Below, one piece after another: positions 4,872-12,060 of a stretch of DNA of 12,060 nt. Below the pieces are notes generated by a model, which saw only the letters and a program-made list of their open reading frames with translations, was not told the origin of the DNA and ran no database searches. Source of the stretch: CAZAQS01 sp964486825. GTDB taxonomy: Bacteria; Chloroflexota; Anaerolineae; Anaerolineales; UBA4823. Within the stretch, counting starts at the first letter, position 1. Each line of letters begins with the position of its first letter. The position numbers were made by a program, and so were the translations under genes. The DNA lies in NCBI GenBank assembly GCA_964486825.1, contig CAZAQS010000137.1:1-12060 (forward strand). The letters are read 5' to 3'.

Positions 4872-7601
4872 TCACTGCATAAGCATACGACGTAGAACGG
4901 TGTGCAAGATGCCGCCATTACGGTAATATTCTGCTTCCACTGGGGTATCGAGGCGTACCATGGTTTTGAATCGGACATCCTTGCCATTCGGCCTGACAGC
5001 CCGCACCCAAACATCGCTGTTCGGTGGGATATCATCCCTCAGCCCTTCTACATAGTATACCTCTTCGCCAGTCAGGCCCAGGCTGTCTACATTTTCGCCC
5101 AGCTTGAACTGCAAAGGCAGCACCCCCATTCCGATCAGGTTCGAGCGGTGAATGCGCTCGAAGGATTCAGCAATAACGGCTTTCACACCCAACAGGATCG
5201 TGCCCTTTGCGGCCCAGTCGCGGCTCGAACCGGTCCCATACTCCTTGCCAGCCAGGATCACCAGGGGGATGCCTTCTTCGCGATACCTCATGGCAGCCTC
5301 ATAGATAGTCATCTTGACGCCTTTTCCATCTTGATAGTATAAGGTGTAACCGCCTTCCACCCCTGGAACCATCAGGTTTTTCAAGCGGATATTAGCAAAA
5401 GTGCCGCGCGTCATCACACGGTCGTTGCCTCGTCTTGAGCCATACGAGTTGAATTCCCGCGATGTAACCCCACGCTCGATCATATACTTCCCTGCCGGAC
5501 TGTCAGCCGGGATCGATCCCGCCGGAGAGATATGGTCAGTCGTGATCGAATCCCCCAATAAAGCCAGAACCCGGGCGCCTGTTTCTCCACCGATATCCTC
5601 GATATGCGGGACTTCTATGGATAGCTCTTCAAAGAATGGCGGCTCCTGGATATAGGTGGAATCGGGCTTCCAGGCGTACAGTTCGCTGTCACCGCCCTGA
5701 ATTGCGTTCCAGGTCTCGTTGCCGGTAAAGACGTTAGCGTATTTGGCCGTGAACATTTCAGGAATCACTGCTCGAGAAATAGCATCCTGGATTTCCTTAT
5801 TGGTAGGCCAGATATCTGCCAGGTAGACTGGCTCTCCATCACGGTCAGTACCGAGAGGCTCACCCAGCAAATCTATATCCACCGTACCCGCCAAAGCGAA
5901 GGCCACTACAAGTGGCGGGGAAGCTAAATAATTGGCGCGTACATAAGGATGAATGCGACCCTCGAAGTTCCGGTTGCCGGAAAGAACGGCTGCAGAGACA
6001 AGGTCAGCGCTGGTGACTGCTTTTACAACCTCTCCAGGTAGGGGGCCGGAATTCCCGATACAGGTTGTACAGCCATAACCCACCACATTGAATCCAAGCT
6101 CAGCTAAATGCTCGATCAAGCCGGCTTTCTCGAGGTATTCAGTGACGACCCGCGAACCAGGCGCCAGGCTGGTTTTTACATAGGGGGGGACTTTTAAGCC
6201 CTTCTCGACCGCTTTCTTGGCTAATAGCCCTGCCCCCAACATCACCGAGGGATTGGAGGTGTTCGTGCACGAAGTAATTGAAGCAATTACCACCGCGCCA
6301 TGCCCCATTTCCAGGGATTCATTTTCTCCACCCCCGTTAATTTCCAGGATGGACTTGCGCCCGATATCGGAGAGTGACATGCCATAGCCTCGTTCTGCGG
6401 TAGGCGCTGTCAAGGCCAGGCGGAAGGTGCGCTTCAAATCGGCAAGGTTCAACCTGTCCTGGGGTCGTTTTGGCCCCGAAAGACTGGAAGTCACGCTACC
6501 CAGATCGAGCTCCAATGTGCTCGTATACTCCGGGTCCGGGGTATCAACCGTCCAGAAAAGACCTTGCTCCTTATAATAGTATTCGACTCGATCGATGAGG
6601 CTCTGTGGCCTTCCTGTCAGGCGCAGGTAACGCAGGGTTTCGGCGTCGACCGGGAAAAAGCCGATTGTGGCGCCGTACTCGGGTGACATATTGGAAATGG
6701 TAGCGCGGTCCGGTAGGGACAGGGAGGCAAGCCCGGGACCAAAAAACTCGACGAATTTATCCACCACACCCATCTGGCGAAGCATCTGTGTGACCGTCAG
6801 GGTAAGGTCTGTAGCTGTGACTCCCTCTGACAGCTCCCCATACATCTTGAATCCAATTACATCTGGGGTAACCATATCGAGCGGTTGGCCTAACATCGCC
6901 GCCTCGGCTTCAATGCCTCCCACCCCCCAACCGACAACGCCTAAACCGTTGATCATCGTCGTGTGGGAGTCTGTTCCTACCAGCGTATCCGGATAAGCCA
7001 GCAGCTGCCCTTCATGCTCCGCAGCGATCACCACCTCAGCCAGGTATTCCAGGTTGACCTGGTGAACGATACCCGTTGCCGGCGGGACGACCCGGAAATT
7101 ATCGAAAGCTTTCTGCCCCCAGTGCAGGAACTCGTAACGCTCCCTGTTGCGATGGAATTCCAGCTCAGCGTTTCTCTGTAAGGCGTCTACACTGGCAAAA
7201 AAATCTACCTGGACAGAATGGTCGATAACCAGGTCTACAGGAACGAGCGGGTTAATCTTACGTGGGTCGCCTCCCAATCGGGCCATGGCTGCTCGCATTG
7301 CAGCCAGGTCAACCACCGCCGGAACGCCTGTAAAATCTTGCATAATCACACGCGCAGGCCTGAAGGGTAGGACCGGCCTATGTGCAGTCCTGGGTTTCCA
7401 ACCTGCCAGGTTCAAGATATCTTCACGGGTGATTTCCATATCATTCACCTGGCGCAAGACGGATTCCAGCATGATCCGGATCGAAAATGGCAGTCGATCG
7501 ATAAGGCCCAGACCCTCTTTCTCTAACTGTTGCAGGCGAAGTATGCGGTAGTTACCATGTGGAGTTGTTAAGACACCCTGAGCTCCAAAATAATCAATCA
7601 T
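4872..7601 (-). CDS. acnA: Aconitate hydratase, AcnA/IRP1 type
   Basis: Iron-sulfur enzyme that interconverts citrate and isocitrate through cis-aconitate in the TCA cycle. The three cluster cysteines are C445 (SCTNTS), C511 and C514 (GCTTCIGN), with the spacing of human IRP1 as I remember it. DSHTTMINGLGVVGWGVGG (211-229) and the C-terminal GDSITTDHISPAG and GTGSSRDWAAKG segments build the active site; the latter holds the substrate-binding serine and arginine. The full four-domain length of 909 residues fits the AcnA/IRP1 group and is far from the AcnB architecture. The ATG at 7601 follows AAGGAG with 7 nt spacing. It lies 76 nt after folP and ends at the shared terminator 4808-4852. Bacterial AcnA proteins can bind RNA when the cluster is lost, but nothing here shows that. 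A 2-methyl-cis-aconitate hydratase role is possible, though no methylcitrate genes are present. Confidence 0.96.
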   Translation of the reverse strand: MIDYFGAQGVLTTPHGNYRILRLQQLEKEGLGLIDRLPFSIRIMLESVLRQVNDMEITREDILNLAGWKPRTAHRPVLPFRPARVIMQDFTGVPAVVDLAAMRAAMARLGGDPRKINPLVPVDLVIDHSVQVDFFASVDALQRNAELEFHRNRERYEFLHWGQKAFDNFRVVPPATGIVHQVNLEYLAEVVIAAEHEGQLLAYPDTLVGTDSHTTMINGLGVVGWGVGGIEAEAAMLGQPLDMVTPDVIGFKMYGELSEGVTATDLTLTVTQMLRQMGVVDKFVEFFGPGLASLSLPDRATISNMSPEYGATIGFFPVDAETLRYLRLTGRPQSLIDRVEYYYKEQGLFWTVDTPDPEYTSTLELDLGSVTSSLSGPKRPQDRLNLADLKRTFRLALTAPTAERGYGMSLSDIGRKSILEINGGGENESLEMGHGAVVIASITSCTNTSNPSVMLGAGLLAKKAVEKGLKVPPYVKTSLAPGSRVVTEYLEKAGLIEHLAELGFNVVGYGCTTCIGNSGPLPGEVVKAVTSADLVSAAVLSGNRNFEGRIHPYVRANYLASPPLVVAFALAGTVDIDLLGEPLGTDRDGEPVYLADIWPTNKEIQDAISRAVIPEMFTAKYANVFTGNETWNAIQGGDSELYAWKPDSTYIQEPPFFEELSIEVPHIEDIGGETGARVLALLGDSITTDHISPAGSIPADSPAGKYMIERGVTSREFNSYGSRRGNDRVMTRGTFANIRLKNLMVPGVEGGYTLYYQDGKGVKMTIYEAAMRYREEGIPLVILAGKEYGTGSSRDWAAKGTILLGVKAVIAESFERIHRSNLIGMGVLPLQFKLGENVDSLGLTGEEVYYVEGLRDDIPPNSDVWVRAVRPNGKDVRFKTMVRLDTPVEAEYYRNGGILHTVLRRMLMQ

Positions 7602-7643
7602 AGATCACTCCTTCGGATTCTTTTCAAAATACACCCCCTTATT

Positions 7644-7669
7644 GCGATTTTAGCCTTCGATTCAATCGC
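7644..7669. repeat. Inverted repeat between folP and acnA
   Basis: GCGATT and AATCGC form a perfect 6-bp inverted repeat with a 14-nt spacer, in the 76-nt gap before acnA. There is no T-run on the minus strand, so it is not a clear folP terminator. It could be an operator or a weak RNA hairpin. I found no convincing promoter in this gap, so acnA may be read from the upstream folate genes. Confidence 0.3.
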
Positions 7670-7677
7670 TTTTCAGA

Positions 7678-8577
7678 TCATTGCTGCCGGCGGACAATTG
7701 CATCGCTCATGCGCGCCACCGGGACCATGAACTCAACATCATGAACGCGGACGATATCAGCTCCCCTTACAATCCCCACTGCCACGGCAGCCGCGCTGCC
7801 CTCCAGCCTCTGGTCCACCGGCCTGTCTAGAGTGTACCCGATAAAAGATTTTCTGGACGGCCCCAACAGAACCGGATAGCCAAGCTCCCTGATCTCTCCC
7901 AACCTGTCCAGCAGCTCCAGGTTCTGCTCGACCGTTTTCCCGAAACCAATCCCAGGATCGATGATAATATGCTCGTCCGGTATGCCGGCTGAATGGGCGA
8001 TCGCCACACTCTCTCGGAGCTCTTTGCAGATATCTGCCAACAAATCTTCGTAAGCCATGCCGATATATCGACCCCCCAAACGTTCCTTGATCTCGGCGTT
8101 CGCCCACGAGCTCCGGTTATGCATCAGGATTACGGGCAACTTGTGGCGAGCTACGACGTCTGCCAATTCTGGATCAGCTCTGAAGCCCCAAACGTCGTTG
8201 ACGATATGCGCCCCGGCGCGTATGGCAGCCTCAGCAATGCTTGCCTTATAAGTATCAATGGAAATGACGGTATCCAACTCGGCTGCCAGAGTCTCGATGA
8301 CCGGTAAGACCCTTTCGAGCTCTTCCTGTGCATCTAGAGCCTGAGATCCAGGTCTCGTGCTTTCCCCGCCAACATCCAGGATATCTGCACCCGCCTCCAC
8401 GAACCGCCGCGCCTGTTCCAGGGTGACCTGGACAAGCTGCTCAACCCCGGCGCTGGATTCTGATCCAAGCAACCCGTCCCCAGAAAAACTGTCCGGGGTT
8501 ACATTTAATATCCCCATAATATACGTGCGGGCTCCCCATTCGAAAGTCCGCCTGGCTATTCGTAATGGCGATAGCAT
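7678..8577 (-). CDS. folP: Dihydropteroate synthase
   Basis: Joins 6-hydroxymethyl-dihydropterin pyrophosphate with p-aminobenzoate to give dihydropteroate in folate synthesis; the target of sulfonamides. It is a TIM barrel with MGILNVTPDSFSG at 21-33 (N25 binds metal and pyrophosphate), GGESTRPGS at 70-78 (the flexible loop), D108 in SIDTY, N127-D128 in IVNDVWG, D207 in IIDPGIGFGK, K243 in PSRKSF, and R277 with H279 in VRVHD. All pterin and pyrophosphate contacts appear to be present. At 299 residues it is slightly longer than the usual 270-285. The ATG at 8577 has no strong ribosome binding site; a GAGAGTGGAA stretch lies about 16 nt upstream. Only 29 nt separate it from the preceding STAS-like gene, so translation may depend on the upstream message. 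It shares its run with folK, which makes its substrate. Confidence 0.97.
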   Translation of the reverse strand: MLSPLRIARRTFEWGARTYIMGILNVTPDSFSGDGLLGSESSAGVEQLVQVTLEQARRFVEAGADILDVGGESTRPGSQALDAQEELERVLPVIETLAAELDTVISIDTYKASIAEAAIRAGAHIVNDVWGFRADPELADVVARHKLPVILMHNRSSWANAEIKERLGGRYIGMAYEDLLADICKELRESVAIAHSAGIPDEHIIIDPGIGFGKTVEQNLELLDRLGEIRELGYPVLLGPSRKSFIGYTLDRPVDQRLEGSAAAVAVGIVRGADIVRVHDVEFMVPVARMSDAIVRRQQ

Positions 8578-8606
8578 AGGGCAACTGTCTTTTCCACTCT
8601 CGTTTC

Positions 8607-9029
8607 CTATATAAATGTCGTGAGAGGGCGATTTAGCCAGGCTTCAGCAACTTCCATGTCCGTAAACACGCCCATTTCTACTCCCCCGGGAGCGGTCATG
8701 GCGCTGATATCCAGGATTGCCTGGCGCACTTTTTCATTAGCGACCAGAACCGCAAGACGGATATTTCTGGCTGCCGGATCGCTATTCGCCTCGATTGCAA
8801 ACCGGGCGGCTTCCTCTGTGACATCCTCAACCTGGCGCAGGTCATATAGATTGCGGGTCAGCCGGTCCGAATCGTAAAGATGCTCTAGAGCAAACTCATG
8901 CCAATGTTTCAAGGTTTTCAGAGAAAGGTCGGTGAATGTAAAATGCATTCCCCCGTCCTCTCGACGGTGGACAGTGTAGCCGATATTGGGATCAGGATTC
9001 CATTTCAGTGGTTTGTTTTCTTCCGGCAT
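8607..9029 (-). CDS. SpoIIAA/STAS-like small protein
   Basis: A 140-residue soluble protein. The middle and C-terminal parts resemble the SpoIIAA-like/STAS-fold group (DUF3478 style) of bacterial proteins: a strand followed by YDLRQVEDVT, a helix EEAARFAIEA, then RNIRLAVLVANEKVRQAIL, and a terminal strand-helix GVEMGVFTDMEVAEAWL. The ending F.D...AEAWL is typical of that group. Its role in such bacteria is unclear; it may bind lipid or act as a partner protein. I chose the ATG at 9029 because GGGAG lies about 8 nt upstream and the protein then begins with a polar stretch, PEENKPLKW. The frame stays open 29 codons further to 9116, but no ribosome binding site supports that start. It sits between the Nudix remnant and folP without an obvious link to folate. 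The family assignment comes from remembered resemblance. Confidence 0.7.
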   Translation of the reverse strand: MPEENKPLKWNPDPNIGYTVHRREDGGMHFTFTDLSLKTLKHWHEFALEHLYDSDRLTRNLYDLRQVEDVTEEAARFAIEANSDPAARNIRLAVLVANEKVRQAILDISAMTAPGGVEMGVFTDMEVAEAWLNRPLTTFI

Positions 9030-9209
9030 GGTATAGCTCCCGGTGGTCAAATTCAGGCGAGTAGAGTTTCTTAAGATTACACCAGGCGGATCGTGCATCA
9101 AAGCAAATCTTAACAATATCGAGGCAGATATAACCTGGCTTGTAAATCATTTTACCCAAAAATATCCGATCTGTGGGCTGGTTTAGCAAAATGACAAGAA
9201 GTAATCCTG

Positions 9210-9442
9210 CTACCCTGTTGTCCCATTGCCATTTTGGCGCAGACGTTCTACCAGCAAGACGGCTACAATCGTCATCACATCCCGGATCTCGCTGGCCAGA
9301 ACCATTCTCAACATTTCATCGAACGGGAATACGCCTACCTCCAAGAACTCCGTCTCTTCAGGCATAGCATGTACCCGAATAAGATCTGAGCCAAGATATA
9401 GAAGAGCGTTTTCCAGTGTTTTGGTGGCATGGCTCAGCTTTC
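9210..9442 (-). pseudogene. C-terminal remnant of a Nudix hydrolase (ADP-ribose pyrophosphatase-like)
   Basis: Read on the minus strand, the frame ending with TAG at 9212-9210 encodes ENALLYLGSDLIRV, then PEETEFLEVGVFPFDEMLRM and VLASEIRDVMTIVAVLLVER. This is the ending typical of ADP-ribose pyrophosphatase-type Nudix proteins (a hydrophobic strand with L..DL, EEDEFIEV, P..EALRMV..GEI.D.KTI.ALLL). The Nudix box GX5EX7REUXEEXGU and everything before it are absent; the recognisable part begins about where folK stops (9455). No start codon with a ribosome binding site precedes it. The simplest reading is a deletion that removed the catalytic half and joined the stump to the folK 3' end. The surviving piece still looks protein-like and has no internal stop, so the loss may be recent, or an assembly error should be considered. 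Confidence 0.6.
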
Positions 9443-9454
9443 TCAGGTTTGCAG

Positions 9455-9937
9455 TTATCCAGTATAGATTTCCACTCGTCCCCGGCTGACCTGGTCTTTC
9501 AATTCTGATACCGTTTTTCCAAATACAGGATGGATTTTTTCGGGGGCCAGGTCGGCTAAGGGGATCAGGACAAAATCACGTTCGTGCAGCCTGGGGTGAG
9601 GGATCACCAGCCCAGAGGTTTCCAGTACCAGGTCATCATAAAATAGGATATCCATATCGATAACCCGCGGCCCATACCGAAAAGTAGGCTTCCGGCCCAA
9701 TTTCGTCTCCAGTTTTTTAAGGTACTCCAACAAACCCAGCGGCTCCATATCGGTTTCAGCCTCGATGACCTGGTTCAAGTAATCAGGCTGGTCGCTGTAA
9801 CCCCATGGCGCCGTCTGGTAAACCGGAGAAACAGACCGGGGCCGGACCAGGGGAGGCAGGTGAGCGATGGCTTCCTGCAAGGTTTTGAGACGGTCTCCCA
9901 GATTCGTGCCCAGGGCGATGAATACAATATGCTGCAT
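9455..9937 (-). CDS. folK: HPPK: hydroxymethyl-dihydropterin pyrophosphokinase
   Basis: Transfers pyrophosphate from ATP to 6-hydroxymethyl-7,8-dihydropterin, the step before FolP. The N-terminal IALGTNLGDR (7-16) is the family start. VSPVYQTAPWGYSDQPDYLNQV (36-57) carries N55 and the pterin-stacking region; E77 and R82 lie in the helix LKKLETKLGRK. RYGPRVIDMDILFYDD (87-102) contains the two magnesium aspartates D94 and D96, and IPHPRLHERDFVLIPLADLAP (112-132) is the closing signature. At 160 residues it has full length and ends naturally, even though its 3' end borders the Nudix remnant. The ATG at 9937 lies 15 nt after the thiolase stop and has no clear ribosome binding site, so translational coupling to thiolase is likely. 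FolB and FolE are not in this window. Confidence 0.96.
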   Translation of the reverse strand: MQHIVFIALGTNLGDRLKTLQEAIAHLPPLVRPRSVSPVYQTAPWGYSDQPDYLNQVIEAETDMEPLGLLEYLKKLETKLGRKPTFRYGPRVIDMDILFYDDLVLETSGLVIPHPRLHERDFVLIPLADLAPEKIHPVFGKTVSELKDQVSRGRVEIYTG

Positions 9938-9952
9938 GGGGATCAGAAAAGG

Positions 9953-11089
9953 TCAGGTCCGTTCTAAGATAGTCGCCGTCGCCATACCATGCCCGATGCA
10001 CATGGTTTGGAGGCCATAGCGGCTATTGGTTCGTTGAAGCTCATACACCAGTTTGGTCATCAGGATAGCGCCTGTGGCGCCCAATGGATGCCCGTGGGCG
10101 ATTGCACCGCCATTCGGGTTGACCCTGGAATGGTCTGGCCGGAGCTCATGTTCCCAGGCCAGTACTACCGATGCAAAGGCCTCATTGATCTCAATGATAT
10201 CGATCTCCTCGATAGAGAGACCTGCCCTCTCCAGGACCATCTTCGTTGCCGGAATAGGCGCATCCAACATCAAAACTGGATCCGAGCCTACCACAACCCG
10301 GGAGACGATTCGAGCAACCGGTGACAGGTTATAGCGGGCGATGGCTTTGGATGAAGCCAGCACCAAAGCGCCAGAACCATCACTGATCTGGCTGGAGTTG
10401 CCGGCTGTAACTACGCCATCTGCCTGGAAGACCGGTTTGAGGGCAGCCATTTTCTCCCGGTCCGGCGGCATCCGCACCCCTTCATCTACCGCGGCCACGC
10501 TTCCATCCGGCAGGGTAACTGGTAGGATCTGGCTCTCGAAGCAGCGCCCCTGAATGGCCCGCATGGCGCGCATATGGCTCTCAAACCCGAAATCATCCAA
10601 CACCTCCCGGGTCAATCCCCACTTACGCGCCATCAGTTCGGCGCTGGCGCCCTGGTGGACCAGCTTGTAAGGGAAGTTTTCGGGCCATTTCGAGGGGTAG
10701 TCCGAGCCAAGCGGCTGGTGGGACATCATTTCGGTGCCTCCAGCGATGACAATATCCATATCCCCAACGGCTATGGCTTGCGCAGCGAAATGAACGGCTT
10801 GCTGGCTCGAACCACACATCCGGTTCAGACTGACTGCCGGGACACTGGCAGGAAATCCTGCCTGCAGGACACCCAGCCTGGCAAGGTTTGCGCCCTGGTC
10901 TCCGACCGGCGTTACCACTCCCCAAATGACGTCTTCAACCAGCCCTGGATCGATCCCAGCCCTCCTGACAACTTCGTTCAGGATAAAAGCGGTCAGATCG
11001 ACGGGAGCAATTGGGGCTAACTTGCCTGACGGTTTCCCCAGGCCTACCGGAGAACGTACGGCGGATAAGATAAACGCATCACCTGCCAT
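9953..11089 (-). CDS. Thiolase (acetyl-CoA acetyltransferase / 3-ketoacyl-CoA thiolase)
   Basis: Thiolases cleave 3-ketoacyl-CoA with CoA or run the reverse condensation of two acyl-CoAs. The catalytic set is complete: C92 in NRMCGSSQQA forms the acyl-enzyme, N302 lies in NEAFAS, H334 in GGAIAHGHPLGATGA activates C92, and C364 in MCIGHGMATA is the acid/base. At 378 residues it is slightly shorter than the usual 390. The middle segment GVVTAGNSSQISDGSGALVLAS resembles the FadA5/steroid-thiolase side of the family, so a beta-oxidation role is as plausible as acetoacetyl-CoA formation; the substrate cannot be read from the sequence. I chose the ATG at 11089 because AAAGGAGG lies about 10 nt upstream and the protein then starts MAGDAFILSAVRSPVG, as is typical. 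An upstream in-frame ATG at 11140 lacks such support. First gene of the minus-strand run, divergent from the glycosidase. Confidence 0.93.
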   Translation of the reverse strand: MAGDAFILSAVRSPVGLGKPSGKLAPIAPVDLTAFILNEVVRRAGIDPGLVEDVIWGVVTPVGDQGANLARLGVLQAGFPASVPAVSLNRMCGSSQQAVHFAAQAIAVGDMDIVIAGGTEMMSHQPLGSDYPSKWPENFPYKLVHQGASAELMARKWGLTREVLDDFGFESHMRAMRAIQGRCFESQILPVTLPDGSVAAVDEGVRMPPDREKMAALKPVFQADGVVTAGNSSQISDGSGALVLASSKAIARYNLSPVARIVSRVVVGSDPVLMLDAPIPATKMVLERAGLSIEEIDIIEINEAFASVVLAWEHELRPDHSRVNPNGGAIAHGHPLGATGAILMTKLVYELQRTNSRYGLQTMCIGHGMATATILERT

Positions 11090-11194
11090 GGGTAATTCCC
11101 CTCCTTTGGATCGCATACTGGAATGATTAAAGCATACCATGAAACCAAATCACGAGCTGGGAATTGAAGCGCCGGAATACCGGATTGGCCTCGA

Positions 11195-11223
11195 TTGCCA
11201 AAATCCCCAGCAAAGGCTACAAT
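11195..11223 (+). promoter_or_regulatory. Promoter of the beta-glycosidase gene
   Basis: TTGCCA (5 of 6) at 11195-11200, a 17-nt spacer, and TACAAT (5 of 6) at 11218-11223. The start is predicted near 11230, giving a 5' UTR of about 40 nt. AATTGTGAGC at 11220-11229 overlaps the -10 and start region and equals the left half of the E. coli lac operator; the right half is not matched. Confidence 0.6.
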
Positions 11224-11269
11224 TGTGAGCATATTTCGCAGTTCCCAAATGGCAACCGAAGGAGCTTGA

Positions 11270-12060
11270 ATGCCGCAAGCCAAATTTAACTTCCCGCGCG
11301 GTTTCTTATGGGGTACAGCCACCGCCTCACACCAGGTGGAAGGCAATAATTTCAACAATAATTGGTGGGCCTGGGAGCAAGAGCCCGGGCGGATCATTCA
11401 CGACCACAAGTCTGGCATGGCTTGCGATTGGTGGGGAGGGCGCTGGCGGGAAGATTTCGACCGGGCAGCCGAAGGGGGACAGAATTCTCACCGGTTTTCT
11501 ATTGAATGGAGTCGTGTCCAGCCTGCCCAGGAGCGTTGGGATGAAGATGCCCTCGACCGTTACCGGGAGATGTTGCGCGGCCTGCACGAACGGAATATGA
11601 TCCCGATGGTAACCCTGCATCACTTCACCGAACCCCTGTGGCTAACGGAATTGGGGGGTTGGGAGAACGAGCTGGTTATTGAATGCTTTGAAAAGTATAC
11701 CCGCAAAGTGGTGGAGGCGCTGAAGGAGTACGCCAGCCTGTGGGTCACTATCAACGAACCCAATGTTTACACCACCTTCGCCTACGTCATCGGGTGTTTC
11801 CCACCTGGTAAGAATGACATGAAAGCGGCCTTCAAGGTTTACGAAAATATGCTGCGCGCCCACGCAGCCGCTTACCGGGTTATTCATAGCCTCCAACCAA
11901 CTGCCCGTGTAGGGGTGGCGGTAAACTACCGCGGCTTCCAACCTGCCAAGAGCTGGTTCCCACCCGACCATCTGGCAGCCTGGCTCCAGTCTCGGACCTT
12001 CAACGACTTGTTCCCAAGTACCTTGCTAAGTGGGGTGATGGGGTTGCCCATCTATCGAAA
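11270..12060 (+). CDS. Beta-glucosidase/beta-glycosidase, GH family 1, C-terminal part cut by window edge
   Basis: Retaining glycosidase that hydrolyses beta-linked glucosides or galactosides. The 263 complete codons show the GH1 signature FPRGFLWGTATASHQVEG (8-25, with Q22 of the sugar-binding site), HRFSIEWSRVQP (74-85), LHHFTEPLWL (116-125) and TINEPN (160-165), where E163 is the acid/base. The nucleophile in the ENG motif lies beyond the window. The barrel has reached about its middle. No signal peptide is present, so it is probably cytosolic and acts on imported oligosaccharides. The ATG at 11270 follows GAAGGAG with 5 nt spacing, behind a good promoter at 11195-11223. The sequence before the first sugar-binding residue is short, as is normal for the family. 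Substrate preference cannot be judged from this half. Confidence 0.95.
   Translation, partial: MPQAKFNFPRGFLWGTATASHQVEGNNFNNNWWAWEQEPGRIIHDHKSGMACDWWGGRWREDFDRAAEGGQNSHRFSIEWSRVQPAQERWDEDALDRYREMLRGLHERNMIPMVTLHHFTEPLWLTELGGWENELVIECFEKYTRKVVEALKEYASLWVTINEPNVYTTFAYVIGCFPPGKNDMKAAFKVYENMLRAHAAAYRVIHSLQPTARVGVAVNYRGFQPAKSWFPPDHLAAWLQSRTFNDLFPSTLLSGVMGLPIYR

Noticed and set aside
9030..9116. N-terminal extension of the STAS-like protein to an upstream ATG
   Set aside because: The ATG at 9029 has GGGAG at the right distance. The upstream ATGs at 9116 and 9098 have no ribosome binding site, and the extra residues look unlike the family.
11090..11140. 17-residue N-terminal extension of the thiolase
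   Set aside because: The start at 11089 has AAAGGAGG and gives the usual thiolase N-terminus. That ribosome binding site would fall inside the extended coding sequence.
11327..11971. Two minus-strand open frames (98 and 109 codons)
   Set aside because: Both lie opposite the GH1 gene, whose motifs are unmistakable. The antisense products show no family features.
1..12060. Mobile element, CRISPR array, tRNA/rRNA, attachment site or defence system
   Set aside because: There are no transposase or integrase frames, spaced direct repeats, cloverleaf segments or anti-phage domains. All large frames are metabolic or the single unknown membrane protein.

Overview
The window looks like bacterial chromosome made mostly of conserved metabolic genes, with no sign of a phage, transposon, CRISPR array or RNA gene. 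Protein style suggests an anaerobic Chloroflexota lineage (Anaerolineae-like): a CAD-like dihydroorotase and aspartate transcarbamoylase, an IRP1/AcnA-type aconitase, a family 1 glycosidase, a thiolase, and a two-membrane-segment coiled-coil protein of unknown family. That placement rests on remembered resemblance and no search was run, so treat it as moderate.

Layout. (1) 1-2835, minus strand: a pyrimidine operon read right to left as promoter, leader, pyrC (dihydroorotase), pyrB (aspartate transcarbamoylase), uraA-like uracil permease (cut by the left edge). It joins two consecutive de novo steps with a base importer. The leader of about 125 nt holds two hairpins followed by U-runs. A 37-codon reading frame crosses both and stops 9 nt before pyrC, an arrangement like the pyrBI attenuator of enteric bacteria. 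(2) 2863-3639, minus: surE nucleotidase, with a perfect TATAAT inside a dyad upstream. (3) 3640-3993: divergent regulatory region, then 3994-4794, plus: an unrecognised membrane-anchored coiled-coil protein with its own promoter and a structured 5' UTR. (4) 4808-4852: a 17-bp perfect inverted repeat ending both this gene and the convergent aconitase gene. (5) 4872-11089, minus: a head-to-tail run read as thiolase, folK, Nudix remnant, SpoIIAA/STAS-like protein, folP, acnA. folK and folP catalyse consecutive steps of folate synthesis. Between folK and the STAS-like gene lies the C-terminal piece of a Nudix hydrolase whose catalytic half is missing. (6) 11090-12060, plus: a divergent promoter region and a GH1 beta-glycosidase cut by the right edge.

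The most interesting signals are the pyr leader and the close match, in gene order and in metal-ligand spacing, between pyrC-pyrB here and the DHO-ATC half of animal CAD. Everything else is ordinary housekeeping with a few regulatory curiosities.
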